From NCBI GenBank assembly GCA_023423415.1, contig JAFAFP010000122.1:1-43767 (forward strand): a stretch of 43,767 nucleotides of DNA, written 5' to 3'. The stretch comes from Pseudomonadota bacterium. Its GTDB lineage: Bacteria > Pseudomonadota > Alphaproteobacteria > Rhizobiales > Xanthobacteraceae. Positions within the stretch are counted from its first letter, which is position 1, and every line of letters starts with the position of its first letter. The notes beneath the pieces were generated by a model that was not told where the DNA came from, did not search any database, and saw only the letters and a program-made list of their open reading frames with translations. Below, piece after piece: positions 15,722-24,812 of the stretch. Both the position numbers and the translations under genes were made by a program.

Positions 15722-17434
15722 ATGTCGAATGTCGCTAGCAAGCAAAGTGCGCGCGGGCCGATCGCGGCCGAAATCTTCCTGAAGACCCTGTCCGAGCACG
15801 GCGTCGATTATTTCTTCGTCAATCCGGGCACAGACTTTCCGGCCATTGTCGAGGCCTTCACGCGCGCGCGCACGAGCAACGTCAAGTATCCGCAGCCGGT
15901 GCTGGTGCCGCACGAGAATCTCGCCGTGGCGATGGCGCATGGCGCCTATCTGATGACCGGCCGCGCGCAGGCGGCGATGGTGCACGTGAATGTCGGCACC
16001 GCCAATACCATCAACAACATCACCAATCTGATGCGCGATCGCGCGCCGCTGATCCTTGCGGCAGGTCGCACGCCATTCACGGAGAAAGGCGCTTTCGGCT
16101 CACGCTCGCGCCAGATCCATTGGGCACAGGAGATGTTCGATCAGGCCGGCATGCTGCGCGAGCTGGTGAAGTGGGATTATGAACTGAAAGTCCCGGAGCA
16201 GATCGCCGACGCGACCGCTCGCGCCTATGAAATGACGATGACCGGCCCGCGTGGCCCGGTCTATCTCGTTCTGCCGCGCGAACCGTTATCGGCGCAGATC
16301 GATGCCGACATATCGTCGCCGCCGCGACAATTGCCCGCTCCCGCCTATCCCGATCCGCAATCGATCGCGACATTGGCGCAGTGGATCGCAAAGTCGCAAT
16401 CGCCGCTGATCGTCACATCATCCGATGGTGATCCCCGCGCGGTTGCAGCCTTGTCGAGGCTCGCCGAGCGCTTCGCGCTTCCTGTCGTTGCGCAGAATGC
16501 GCGGGCGGTGACGATCCCAACCAGCCATCCGATGCTGGCCGGGTTCGACTCCGGCCCGCTGGTGGGCGATGCCGACCTCATCATCAATGTCGAATGTGAC
16601 GTACCGTGGTATCCGGATTTCAACACGATCAAGGCCGGCTGCAAGGTCGCGCATATCGGCGAGGACACCATCTTTCAACGCTACCCGATGCGTTCGTTCC
16701 CAAGCGACCTTTCGATCAACGCGCGCTCGGCGATCGTTTTTGAAGCCCTGCATGCGGCGCTGGAGCAACATCGTCCCTCAATGACGGCGGCAATCGAGGC
16801 GCGCGGCAAGCAGGCTGCAACGCGCGCTCAGGCACGGCTGGACAGGATCGCAAAAGATTCGCGCGGCGCACCGGACAGGATCACCCCGCATTATCTCAGC
16901 CGCTGCATCGGTGAGGTCCTTGGCTCCGATGCCGTGATCTTCAACGAATATCCGCTCAGCATGGAGCATTGCGGGCGCGAAAAGCCGGAGACGTTTTACA
17001 ATGTCAGCGCGGCCGGCGGACTTGGCTGGGGACTTGGCGCCGCCATCGGTGCGAAACTGGCCGCGCCGGAAAAGCTGGTCGTCGCTACATTGGGAGACGG
17101 AAGCTACATGTTCTCCAATCCGACCGTGTGTCATTGGGTGCAGCAGAAATCCAATCTGCCGGTGCTGTCGATCGTCTTCAACAACAGCCGTTACGGCGCG
17201 GTCCGCCGCTCAACCTTGTCGATGTTCCAGGACGGGGCGGCCGGTGAAGACGACGGCCGCTTCCTCGCCGATCTCGATCCAAGCCCGCCGTTCGATGAGT
17301 TCGTCACGGCGCAAGGCGGATATGGCGAGCGCGTCGAACGTCCCGAAGATGTTCCGGCGGCGCTGCAACGCGCACGCGACGCTGTCATGAAGGAAGGACG
17401 CCAGGCGCTGCTCAACGTCATCACGCCTTACTGA
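15722..17434 (+). CDS. ThDP-dependent decarboxylase/acetolactate synthase-like enzyme
   Basis: A 570-residue enzyme of the pyruvate decarboxylase/benzoylformate decarboxylase/acetolactate synthase superfamily. The catalytic glutamate that activates ThDP is Glu65 in VPHENLAVAMAHG. The ThDP-Mg motif runs from GDG (458-460) to FNN (486-488). It lacks an obvious FAD-dependent ALS signature and has no regulatory-subunit gene beside it, so a decarboxylase or carboligase acting on an aromatic 2-oxoacid fits better than valine/isoleucine synthesis. It lies 237 bases after the iorB-like gene with a repeat element between, so co-transcription is uncertain. The two neighbouring ThDP enzymes may act on the same class of 2-oxoacid. 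Confidence 0.82.
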   Translation: MSNVASKQSARGPIAAEIFLKTLSEHGVDYFFVNPGTDFPAIVEAFTRARTSNVKYPQPVLVPHENLAVAMAHGAYLMTGRAQAAMVHVNVGTANTINNITNLMRDRAPLILAAGRTPFTEKGAFGSRSRQIHWAQEMFDQAGMLRELVKWDYELKVPEQIADATARAYEMTMTGPRGPVYLVLPREPLSAQIDADISSPPRQLPAPAYPDPQSIATLAQWIAKSQSPLIVTSSDGDPRAVAALSRLAERFALPVVAQNARAVTIPTSHPMLAGFDSGPLVGDADLIINVECDVPWYPDFNTIKAGCKVAHIGEDTIFQRYPMRSFPSDLSINARSAIVFEALHAALEQHRPSMTAAIEARGKQAATRAQARLDRIAKDSRGAPDRITPHYLSRCIGEVLGSDAVIFNEYPLSMEHCGREKPETFYNVSAAGGLGWGLGAAIGAKLAAPEKLVVATLGDGSYMFSNPTVCHWVQQKSNLPVLSIVFNNSRYGAVRRSTLSMFQDGAAGEDDGRFLADLDPSPPFDEFVTAQGGYGERVERPEDVPAALQRARDAVMKEGRQALLNVITPY

Positions 17435-17565
17435 CCGCACGGGCGGTTCGGAACGCCGACGGTCGATCTTGCAAGGTCGCTGGAAAGATCACGTGGCGCG
17501 ACGTTCGTGAATAAAGGCTGTTCGGACCTTGTTCCGGCCCGAACAAGTGGATTTCTACGAGCATT

Positions 17566-17600
17566 CGCCGGGGGCCTGGTCCCCGGCGATTTCTTTTTGG
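17566..17600 (+). terminator. Rho-independent terminator between ThDP enzyme gene and mutS
   Basis: CGCCGGGG (17566-17573) pairs with CCCCGGCG (17581-17588) and is followed by ATTTCTTTTT. It ends transcription from the ThDP-enzyme gene 28 bases before the mutS ATG. Just upstream, CTTGTTC/GAACAAG (17528-17547) and GTTCGG/CCGAAC (17520-17544) are mutually exclusive pairings. Confidence 0.7.
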
Positions 17601-17627
17601 CGGGAGTGTTTGCTAGATACCGGCCCC

Positions 17628-20354
17628 ATGGACGATACCAGCAGACCATCGCAGACGAACGCGGGCGAAAATGCCCGGGTCACGCCCATGATGGAGCAGT
17701 TCATCGAGATCAAGGCGGCCAATCCGGACTGCCTGCTGTTCTACCGGATGGGCGATTTCTATGAGTTGTTCTTCGATGACGCGGAGATCGCCTCGCGCGC
17801 GCTGAACATCGTTTTGACCAAGCGCGGCAAGCACTTAGGCAACGACATCCCGATGTGCGGGGTGCCGGTCGAGCGCTCCGAGGAATACCTTCACCGCCTG
17901 ATTGCCCTTGGTCACCGGGTCGCGGTCTGCGAGCAGCTGGAAGATCCCGCAGAGGCCAAAAAACGCGGCGGCAAAAGCGTCGTCCAGCGTGGCGTCGTGC
18001 GTCTGGTGACGCCCGGAACGCTCACAGAAGACACGTTGCTCGACGCAAAGCGCAACAATTATCTGCTTGCTCTGGCCCGTACCCGCACATCCTCGGACAC
18101 CGAACAAGGCCGCTTCGCGCTGGCCTGGATCGACATCTCCACCGGCGAATTCCGGGTCACCGAATGCGACGCCGGTAACCTGCCCGCCGAGATCGCCCGC
18201 GTCGATCCCGGCGAAATCATCGTCTCGGATGGGCTTTATGCGGACGCCGATCTTGCGCCGCTGCTGCGCCAGTTCGAGCATGTGATGCCGCTGACGCGCG
18301 ACGTTTTCGACGGCGCAACCGCCGAGCGCCGCCTGTCGGACTATTTCAGCGTCGCGACCACAGAGAGCTTCGGCCCGCTGTCACGGATCGAGCTGACCGC
18401 CGCTGCCGCCTGCGTGACTTATGTCGAGCGCACGCAATTCGGCAAACGCCCGCCGCTGTCGCCACCACAGCGCGAAAGCGCCGGCGCTTCGCTTGCGATC
18501 GATGCCGCGACCCGCGCCAATCTTGAGTTGCTGCGAACGTTATCCGGCGAGCGGCGCGGCTCGCTGTTCTCGGCGATCGACCGCACCATCACATCGGCCG
18601 GATCGCGCCTGCTTGCGCAGCATCTCGCCGCGCCGCTGACCGATCCTGACGCGATCTCGCATCGTCTGGATGCCGTCGAATTCTTCACGTCCGATCCGGT
18701 CATCCGGAGCGATGTCCGAAGCCAGTTGAAGGCTGCGCCAGATCTCGCGCGTGCACTCACTCGACTCGTCGTCGGTCGCGGTGGACCACGCGATCTGGCG
18801 GCGATCCGCGACGGACTTGCGGCGAGCGTCGCGCTCGCATCTCGCCTGTCCCAAACACAAGACCTTCCGACAGACATCGCTCATGCCGCTGATGGATTGA
18901 GACGACCATCGCAGAGCCTGTTTCATGAATTGACCGTGGCGCTTGCGGACGAACTGCCTGCCTTCAAACGCGACGGCGGCTTCGTTCGCACGGGATACGA
19001 TCCAGCGCTCGACGAGACGCGGTCCCTCCGCGATCAATCGCGCAGGGTCATCGCCGAATTGCAGGGCCGCTACGCCGACGAAACCGGCCTGAAAGCGTTG
19101 AAGATCAAGCACAACAACGTGCTCGGCTATTTCGTCGAAGTCACCGCCCAGCACGGCGAGAAGCTGATGGCGCCGCCACTCAATGCGCGCTTTATCCATC
19201 GCCAGACGCTCGCCGGTCAGGTGCGGTTCACGACCACGGAACTTGGTGAACTGGAAGCCAAGATCGTCAGTGCGGCCGATCGTGCGCTTGGTCTCGAACT
19301 TGAGATCTTCGAACGCCTGACGCGCGACGTCACCAATAACGGCGACAGCATCAAGTCCGCGGCCTCAGCGCTGGCCACACTCGACGTCGCCTCGGGATTG
19401 GCGGCGCTGGCGATTGAGCGCGACTTTGTCCGCCCGCATATCGACCGTTCTCTCGTCTTTGCGATTGACGGCGGCCGTCACCCGGTCGTCGAGCAAAGCA
19501 TCAGCGAACCGTTTATCGCCAATGACTGCGATCTGTCGCCACCGTCTGCCGACGATGAAAAAGCGGAGACTGGCTGCATCTGGTTGCTGACCGGCCCGAA
19601 TATGGCAGGTAAATCAACCTTCCTGCGCCAGAATGCGCTGATCGCCATTCTGGCGCAGATGGGCAGCTTCGTGCCGGCGCGACAGGCGCGGATCGGCGTG
19701 ATCGACCGGCTGTTCTCACGCGTCGGCGCCGCCGACGATCTGGCGCGCGGCCGCTCCACCTTCATGGTCGAGATGGTCGAAACGGCTGCCATTCTCAATC
19801 AGGCGACCGAACGCTCTCTCGTCATCCTCGACGAAATCGGGCGCGGCACGGCGACCTTCGACGGATTGTCGATTGCATGGGCGAGCGTCGAGCATCTGCA
19901 TGAAGTCAATCGTTGTCGTTCATTGTTCGCCACGCATTTTCACGAGCTAACGGCGCTCGCAGCCAAGCTGCCGCGCATCCACAATGCAACGATGCGCGTG
20001 AAGGAATGGCAAGGCGATGTGGTTTTCCTGCATGAAGTCATGCCGGGCGCAGCGGATCGATCCTACGGCATTCAGGTTGCGAAGCTGGCGGGCCTTCCAA
20101 CCAGCGTGATCGAACGGGCGAAGGTTGTGCTTGCGGAACTCGAGGCTGACGATCGCGGCAAGCCCGCGTTGCGCGGCTTTGAGGACCTACCACTGTTTCA
20201 AGCGAGCCGGCCGTCACCGGCTCTGAAGCAGGACGGTGCGCTATCAGCGATGACCGAAGCCCTGAATGCGCTTCATCCCGATGAGATGTCACCGCGTGAG
20301 GCATTGGATGCGCTTTATGCGCTGAAACAAAAGCTCGCTGCCGCAGGAAAATAG
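17628..20354 (+). CDS. mutS: DNA mismatch repair protein MutS
   Basis: A 908-residue MutS of normal length. It recognises base mismatches and small loops and starts methyl-independent mismatch repair with MutL. The mismatch-reading Phe-x-Glu is visible as GDFYELF (Phe44, Glu46). The ATPase domain has Walker A GPNMAGKST (about 656-664) and Walker B VILDEIGRGTATFDG, followed by the ATHFHEL switch. The C-terminus ends in the short tetramer-type helix region LNALHPDEMSPREALDALYALKQKL. The ATG at 17628 gives MDDTSRPSQ; the longer open frame to 17529 passes through the terminator hairpin and is not used. It is transcribed alone and converges with the membrane protein gene. Confidence 0.98.
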   Translation: MDDTSRPSQTNAGENARVTPMMEQFIEIKAANPDCLLFYRMGDFYELFFDDAEIASRALNIVLTKRGKHLGNDIPMCGVPVERSEEYLHRLIALGHRVAVCEQLEDPAEAKKRGGKSVVQRGVVRLVTPGTLTEDTLLDAKRNNYLLALARTRTSSDTEQGRFALAWIDISTGEFRVTECDAGNLPAEIARVDPGEIIVSDGLYADADLAPLLRQFEHVMPLTRDVFDGATAERRLSDYFSVATTESFGPLSRIELTAAAACVTYVERTQFGKRPPLSPPQRESAGASLAIDAATRANLELLRTLSGERRGSLFSAIDRTITSAGSRLLAQHLAAPLTDPDAISHRLDAVEFFTSDPVIRSDVRSQLKAAPDLARALTRLVVGRGGPRDLAAIRDGLAASVALASRLSQTQDLPTDIAHAADGLRRPSQSLFHELTVALADELPAFKRDGGFVRTGYDPALDETRSLRDQSRRVIAELQGRYADETGLKALKIKHNNVLGYFVEVTAQHGEKLMAPPLNARFIHRQTLAGQVRFTTTELGELEAKIVSAADRALGLELEIFERLTRDVTNNGDSIKSAASALATLDVASGLAALAIERDFVRPHIDRSLVFAIDGGRHPVVEQSISEPFIANDCDLSPPSADDEKAETGCIWLLTGPNMAGKSTFLRQNALIAILAQMGSFVPARQARIGVIDRLFSRVGAADDLARGRSTFMVEMVETAAILNQATERSLVILDEIGRGTATFDGLSIAWASVEHLHEVNRCRSLFATHFHELTALAAKLPRIHNATMRVKEWQGDVVFLHEVMPGAADRSYGIQVAKLAGLPTSVIERAKVVLAELEADDRGKPALRGFEDLPLFQASRPSPALKQDGALSAMTEALNALHPDEMSPREALDALYALKQKLAAAGK

Positions 20355-20370
20355 GGCGCCGCCGCCCACG

Positions 20371-21201
20371 TTATTCCAGCGGCATATTGGCCACGAACCT
20401 CGTGCGCTGCACCCACAAAAAGGCGTTCCACATCACGGACGCCAACAGCCCGAGGAACAGCGCCATCCACACACCGGTCACTGTTGTCAGAGCATGCACA
20501 ATCACGAACGTCAGAATGAGCCCGAGCATCGGCACTTGCGCATGTGCAATGACATTCGATGTCGCCGGCCCGCCGATGCGCGTATGCAGGATCACGATGA
20601 AACTCGACATCGCCATCGGGAACACGGCGAACAGGCCGGAGGCGAACGGACCAATCGAGTGACTGACCGTGGTGACGACAATGACGAATAGCGAAACCAG
20701 TGCCGCGCGTGCAGGGATGTCGTAGGGCCGCGGCTTCGTCTCGGGCTTCGTCACCGCAGCGGTACGCGCGCGGGCGGTCACGGCGATGGTAATGGTCACC
20801 ACCACCGCATTCAATGCGATCGCCTCCCAGATTCCCCAATCTGCAAACTGCAACAAAGACGCGGCGGCAAACCAGGCCAGCAACGCACCACCAAGACTGA
20901 TCACGAGCGACTGATCCCGCGCCAGCAACGCATAGACAGCCGCGAAGGTGACGCCTGCAGCATTGCCGGCAAGACTTCCGACCGCAGAATTCGAAATGAA
21001 TTCCGGCGGATGTTCGAGGGCTAGGATGATGTAGGCCGCCCCGACCGACGTCGGCAGCGACGCAATCATCGCACCGAGAAACGGCCCGCCACGCTCCACG
21101 ATCAGGGACGCGGTGACGATGATCGTCGCCGTCAGCGCCGCTTTGAGTAGAAGCGAAAGCCAAAAGTAATCGGCAGGCGACATGCGGAGGAGAACCGGCA
21201 T
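20371..21201 (-). CDS. Integral membrane protein of unknown function
   Basis: A 276-residue hydrophobic protein with about eight predicted membrane helices arranged as two similar halves, one starting near LLLKAALTATIIVTASLIVE and the other near ALVSLFVIVVTTVSHSIGPFA. Each half contains a GxFxAMIASLPTSVGA or GLFAVFPMAMSSF type segment, suggesting an internal duplication. A charged loop (about residues 140-165, KPETKPRPYD) separates them. I do not recognise the family with certainty. It may be a small transporter or an uncharacterised DUF membrane protein. It is convergent with mutS with only 16 bases between, and is probably monocistronic. Confidence 0.75.
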   Translation of the reverse strand: MPVLLRMSPADYFWLSLLLKAALTATIIVTASLIVERGGPFLGAMIASLPTSVGAAYIILALEHPPEFISNSAVGSLAGNAAGVTFAAVYALLARDQSLVISLGGALLAWFAAASLLQFADWGIWEAIALNAVVVTITIAVTARARTAAVTKPETKPRPYDIPARAALVSLFVIVVTTVSHSIGPFASGLFAVFPMAMSSFIVILHTRIGGPATSNVIAHAQVPMLGLILTFVIVHALTTVTGVWMALFLGLLASVMWNAFLWVQRTRFVANMPLE

Positions 21202-21386
21202 TGTTCCTCTCCCGGATGGAGAGGATACACTTCCCGCAAAGGTTGCGGATTGGCCAAGGCTGTAACGGTTTTCCTATCGCTCGCCTAGAGCCTGCCGCAA
21301 AATTCGAGTGTAAGAATGGCTGATTTACGCAACATGAATGGCTCCAACCGATTGGAACTATCCGATGTCAAAAAATATACTGGGCG

Positions 21387-21896
21387 CTAGCCTCGGTTCA
21401 TCGATACCGTGACCGGTGGTCCCGATTTAATTGTTTGATAGACCACGCAGTATCGTTCGGTCAGCTTGAGCAATTGATCGAGCTTGTCCTGAGGCGCATC
21501 GGTATCGACATCGAACGTCAGCCGAATCTCACGGAACCCGACCGGGGCATCCTTGGCAACGCCGAGCGTCCCTCGAAAATCGAGATCGCCCTCAGCAGAT
21601 ACCTTTCCAGATTTCAGCGATATTTCCAAAGCCGTCGCAACGGCCTTCAGGGTCACACCGGCACAGGCGACGAGCGCCTCCAGCAACATATCGCCAGAAC
21701 AAAGTTCCATACCGGAACCGCCGGTCGCAGGATGCAGGCCGGCTACGGCGAGCGCCCGGCCCGTCTCGACCTTGCAGGCGATATTGGTGTCGTCGAGCGC
21801 GCCCTTTGCCTTCAGCGTAATGAGCGCTGCGTCGGCATCGGTCTTGTAACGGTCCTTGATCGGCGCCTGAATCGCGCGCAGCTCGGCTGCATCCAT
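21387..21896 (-). CDS. OsmC family protein
   Basis: A 169-residue OsmC/Ohr-superfamily protein. The GGSGMELCSGDMLLEALVACAGVTLKAVA segment matches the family core with a reactive cysteine, and a second cysteine lies in LTERYCVVYQTI. Family members reduce organic hydroperoxides through a dithiol pair or bind other small thiol-reactive compounds in the cytosol. The start is decided by the ribosome-binding site: GAGGA ends 8 bases before the ATG at 21896 but only 2 bases before the in-frame ATG at 21902. It is last in a minus-strand run after the alcohol dehydrogenase (37-base gap), suggesting a joint detoxification role. Confidence 0.87.
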   Translation of the reverse strand: MDAAELRAIQAPIKDRYKTDADAALITLKAKGALDDTNIACKVETGRALAVAGLHPATGGSGMELCSGDMLLEALVACAGVTLKAVATALEISLKSGKVSAEGDLDFRGTLGVAKDAPVGFREIRLTFDVDTDAPQDKLDQLLKLTERYCVVYQTIKSGPPVTVSMNRG

Positions 21897-21933
21897 TGTC
21901 ATAGTCCTCATACTTTAGGATGGCATAGATAAT

Positions 21934-22989
21934 CTAATTCGGGGCCAGCACTACGCGACCAACGACATGCCCGTTCCTCAGGTCGTGCAGGCTCTGGTTT
22001 ACGCTCTCGAGCGGGCGGATTTGCACCGGCAGGTAGGGCATCGGTGTGCGGCGCAATAGCGCGAGGAGCTCGGTCAACTCCGGCAGGCTTCCGGTGTATG
22101 ACCCCTGGATCGTCATGGCGCGCATTGGGATGTAAGGCGTTGGGATTGTGATGTCGCCGCCGAAGAGCCCAACCACGATCAGATGGCCGCCCTTGGTCAA
22201 GAGATCGCTGCCGAGCTTCACCGTGGCACCGGATCCAACGAAATCCACGACGGTCCAAATCCGTCCGTTGACCAAGGTCTGGATCTGCGCGGCCACATCG
22301 GGCGCATTGGCATCCACCGTTGCGATTGCACCGGCCTGCATCGCGGCTGCTCGCTTCCTCGTGTCGACATCGACCACGATTGCGCCGCGTACCTGCATGG
22401 CCCGCAGGATAGCAAGGGCCATCAGGCCGACACCACCGGCGCCGATCACGACAATCGGTTCATCCTTGAGACGATCGCCAAACTTCTTCAGGGCGCCATA
22501 GGCGGTCACGCCTGAGCAGGCGAGCGGCGCTGCCTGTTCACGAGGAATGTCACCGTAATCGACCAGATAGCGCGGATGCGGCACCATGATGTGATCGGCA
22601 AAGCCACCGGGGCGGAATGCGCCGACGAACTGAGGTTTCAAACAAAGCTGTTCATCACCGCGTTTGCAGACCACGCAGTCTCCGCAGCCGATCCACGGAT
22701 AGATCAGCCGTTCGTCGCCGATGGCTACGCCCGTCACATCCGGTCCGACGGCAACCACCCTGCCCACATTCTCATGACCAAGCGTGATCGGCAGCTTCAG
22801 TCCGCGATCGGTCAGGCGCATGACCTTGCCGCCGCCGATGTCATATTCGCCTTCCCAAAAGTGAATGTCGCTGTGGCAGATGCCGGCTGCTGTAACCTGG
22901 AGTAACACCTCGGTGCCGACAGGCTCCGGCGTTGGCTCCTCGCGCAGTTGCAGCGGGGCGCCGCAGTCGCAGACTTGGTAGGATTTCAT
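21934..22989 (-). CDS. Zinc-dependent alcohol dehydrogenase
   Basis: A 351-residue medium-chain dehydrogenase. Catalytic zinc ligands are Cys38 (GICHSD) and His72-Glu73 (GHENVG). The structural zinc loop is complete with Cys102, 105, 108 and 116. The Rossmann motif is GAGGVGLMAL, followed by VVDVD, the Asp indicating NAD. It oxidises a primary or secondary alcohol, or reduces the matching aldehyde; the substrate is not evident. The start MKSYQVCDCG at 22989 follows family length, and the open frame upstream has no similarity. It sits 64 bases after the ATPase gene of an ABC importer and 37 before osmC. That hints at catabolism or detoxification of whatever the importer brings in. Confidence 0.92.
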   Translation of the reverse strand: MKSYQVCDCGAPLQLREEPTPEPVGTEVLLQVTAAGICHSDIHFWEGEYDIGGGKVMRLTDRGLKLPITLGHENVGRVVAVGPDVTGVAIGDERLIYPWIGCGDCVVCKRGDEQLCLKPQFVGAFRPGGFADHIMVPHPRYLVDYGDIPREQAAPLACSGVTAYGALKKFGDRLKDEPIVVIGAGGVGLMALAILRAMQVRGAIVVDVDTRKRAAAMQAGAIATVDANAPDVAAQIQTLVNGRIWTVVDFVGSGATVKLGSDLLTKGGHLIVVGLFGGDITIPTPYIPMRAMTIQGSYTGSLPELTELLALLRRTPMPYLPVQIRPLESVNQSLHDLRNGHVVGRVVLAPN

Positions 22990-23053
22990 GGCATCCTCAT
23001 CCGTCATGCTCGGTCCAAGGGCACCATGACGATATTGAGATTGCTCGATAGTG

Positions 23054-23845
23054 TCACCACCACATCGCAGCGCCGTCTTCAGACTTCGTAGCCCGATCGT
23101 CGACGCTGATATTGCGGCCCAGCGAACGATCAAGCGCGGCCAGAACGCGACGCTTCACGTGATCGAAGGCTGCCGACTGCCGATCCCGAGGCCGCGGCAG
23201 ATCGGCTTCGATCTCCTCGAATAGACGGCCAGGCCGTGGCTGCATGACGATGATCCGGTCCGCCAGCACGATCGCTTCTTCAACGTCGTGCGTGACCAGG
23301 ATCAGCGTCGGTTTGGCATCTGCCCAGAGATCGAGCAGATGGTCCTGCAAATCCGCACGAGTGAAAGCATCGAGCGCCGAAAACGGCTCGTCCAGCAGCA
23401 ACACTTCCGGACGCGGCACCAGCGCGCGCGCAATGGCGACACGCTGCGCCTGACCACCCGACAATTCGCGTGGCCAGACTTCGGCCTTGTCGGCAAGTCC
23501 GACACGATCCAGTGCGCGCGCAACGCGCTCCTTGCGTTCGTCCGCCGACAGATGAGCGATACCGAAACCGACATTCTCAGCAACCGTCAACCACGGCAAC
23601 AAGCGCGGCTCCTGGAAGATGATGCCGATCTTCTCATGCGGCTTGCTGATGACTTCGTCGTCGAGATGCACGATACCCTGCGACGGACGATCAAGACCTG
23701 AAATCGCACGCAGCAAGGTGGATTTTCCGCACCCGGAGCCGCCGACGATGGCAACGATCTCGCCCGGCGCAACATCGAGCGTCACACCTTCAAGCGCGCG
23801 AACATTGTTCGGATATGTCTTCCCGACACGGGCCAGCGACAACAT
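23054..23845 (-). CDS. ABC transporter ATP-binding protein (SsuB/TauB-like)
   Basis: A 263-residue ABC ATPase: Walker A GGSGCGKST (35-43), Q-loop IIFQEPRLLPWLTV, signature LSGGQAQRVAIARAL, Walker B VLLLDEPFSALD, and the H-loop LVTHDVEEA. The 'FQEPRLLPW' Q-loop is typical of nitrate/sulfonate/taurine importers. It energises import with the permease gene that ends 3 bases upstream in the direction of transcription. The C-terminal tail of about 30 residues after the catalytic core is not recognised. Confidence 0.94.
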   Translation of the reverse strand: MLSLARVGKTYPNNVRALEGVTLDVAPGEIVAIVGGSGCGKSTLLRAISGLDRPSQGIVHLDDEVISKPHEKIGIIFQEPRLLPWLTVAENVGFGIAHLSADERKERVARALDRVGLADKAEVWPRELSGGQAQRVAIARALVPRPEVLLLDEPFSALDAFTRADLQDHLLDLWADAKPTLILVTHDVEEAIVLADRIIVMQPRPGRLFEEIEADLPRPRDRQSAAFDHVKRRVLAALDRSLGRNISVDDRATKSEDGAAMWW

Positions 23846-23848
23846 CGG

Positions 23849-24700
23849 TTATGCCTCCTGCCGCGCGTGGAAGCGATCTTCCCAGCGCAGGAACGGCGCC
23901 GTACCGGCTGTGAGCAACCAGTCGGTGGCCTTGCCGAGGATTGCAAAGACGATGATCGCGGCAACGATTTGCGCCGGCTTTCCAAGCTGCTGACCGTCGG
24001 TCAACAGATAGCCGAGACCTTCGGATGCGCCCATGAATTCGGCGGCGACAACGAACATCCAGCCGAGACCAAGTCCCGAGCGCAGCGCCACGACATACGC
24101 CGGCAACACGGCCGGCAGCAGAATACGCCGCACCAGCGCCGGACCGGACAAACGGAAGGCGCGGCCAACTTCGACGATCTTGCGATCAACCGACAGGATC
24201 GCACCCATCACGCCAAGATAAACCGGGAAGAACACACCGACTGCAATCAGCGTGACCTTGGACGCTTCGAAAATGCCAAGCCAGAGGATGAACAGCGGCA
24301 CCCACGCGATCGACGGAATGGCGCGCAGCGCCTGCAATGTCGGATCGATGATCGTGCGCGTCAGTGCCGAATAGCCGGCAATCGCACCGAGCAATGTCCC
24401 TGCGGCGACGCCGAGAGTGAACCCCACGGCAACACGAAGGATGGTGGCCTGTGCGTGGCGCCAAAGCTCGCCGGTTCTGGCAAGCTCCCAAAGCGTTTCG
24501 CCGATGACGGACGGTGGCGGCACCAGCCGTCCGTTGGAGATTCCGAAATAGACCGCCAGTTCCCACACCACGGCAACGACGACGGGGAGGATCAGGCCCA
24601 GCAGCAAAGGGTGCAGCAGCACGGGTCTGCGCACACGCGTCTCAGACACAGCGCCTTCGGCCTGCTGGGTGGCGGGGAATGTCATGTCGAAAATAGACAT
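23849..24700 (-). CDS. ABC transporter permease (SsuC/TauC-like)
   Basis: A 283-residue permease with about six membrane helices and the cytoplasmic EAA-type coupling loop around 'VGRAFRLSGPALVRRILLPAVLPAYVVALRSGLGLGWMFVVAAEF', characteristic of the sulfonate/nitrate/taurine group. The N-terminal 25 residues are polar and cytoplasmic. An alternative ATG at 24685 would drop five residues; neither start has a convincing ribosome-binding site. It forms one importer with the flanking binding-protein and ATPase genes. Confidence 0.92.
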   Translation of the reverse strand: MSIFDMTFPATQQAEGAVSETRVRRPVLLHPLLLGLILPVVVAVVWELAVYFGISNGRLVPPPSVIGETLWELARTGELWRHAQATILRVAVGFTLGVAAGTLLGAIAGYSALTRTIIDPTLQALRAIPSIAWVPLFILWLGIFEASKVTLIAVGVFFPVYLGVMGAILSVDRKIVEVGRAFRLSGPALVRRILLPAVLPAYVVALRSGLGLGWMFVVAAEFMGASEGLGYLLTDGQQLGKPAQIVAAIIVFAILGKATDWLLTAGTAPFLRWEDRFHARQEA

Positions 24701-24760
24701 GGCGCAACCGGATTTTGCATTCAGGAAATGACGAACTGCATGACGATCTTGGCAAGTGCA

Positions 24761-24800
24761 CCGTTCCCGGACCGCTGGGAGGAAGCCAGCCCGGGAACGG
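24761..24800 (-). promoter_or_regulatory. Intercistronic hairpin after the ABC binding-protein gene
   Basis: CCGTTCCCGG (24761-24770) and CCGGGAACGG (24791-24800) form a perfect 10-bp stem, with GCTGG/CCAGC nested inside. It lies 13 bases after the binding-protein stop (24813) and before the permease. No T-run follows on the minus strand. Like the structure at 9751-9782 in the TRAP operon, it probably raises binding-protein yield relative to the membrane parts. Confidence 0.6.
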
Positions 24801-24812
24801 CGAGTCTGACGA

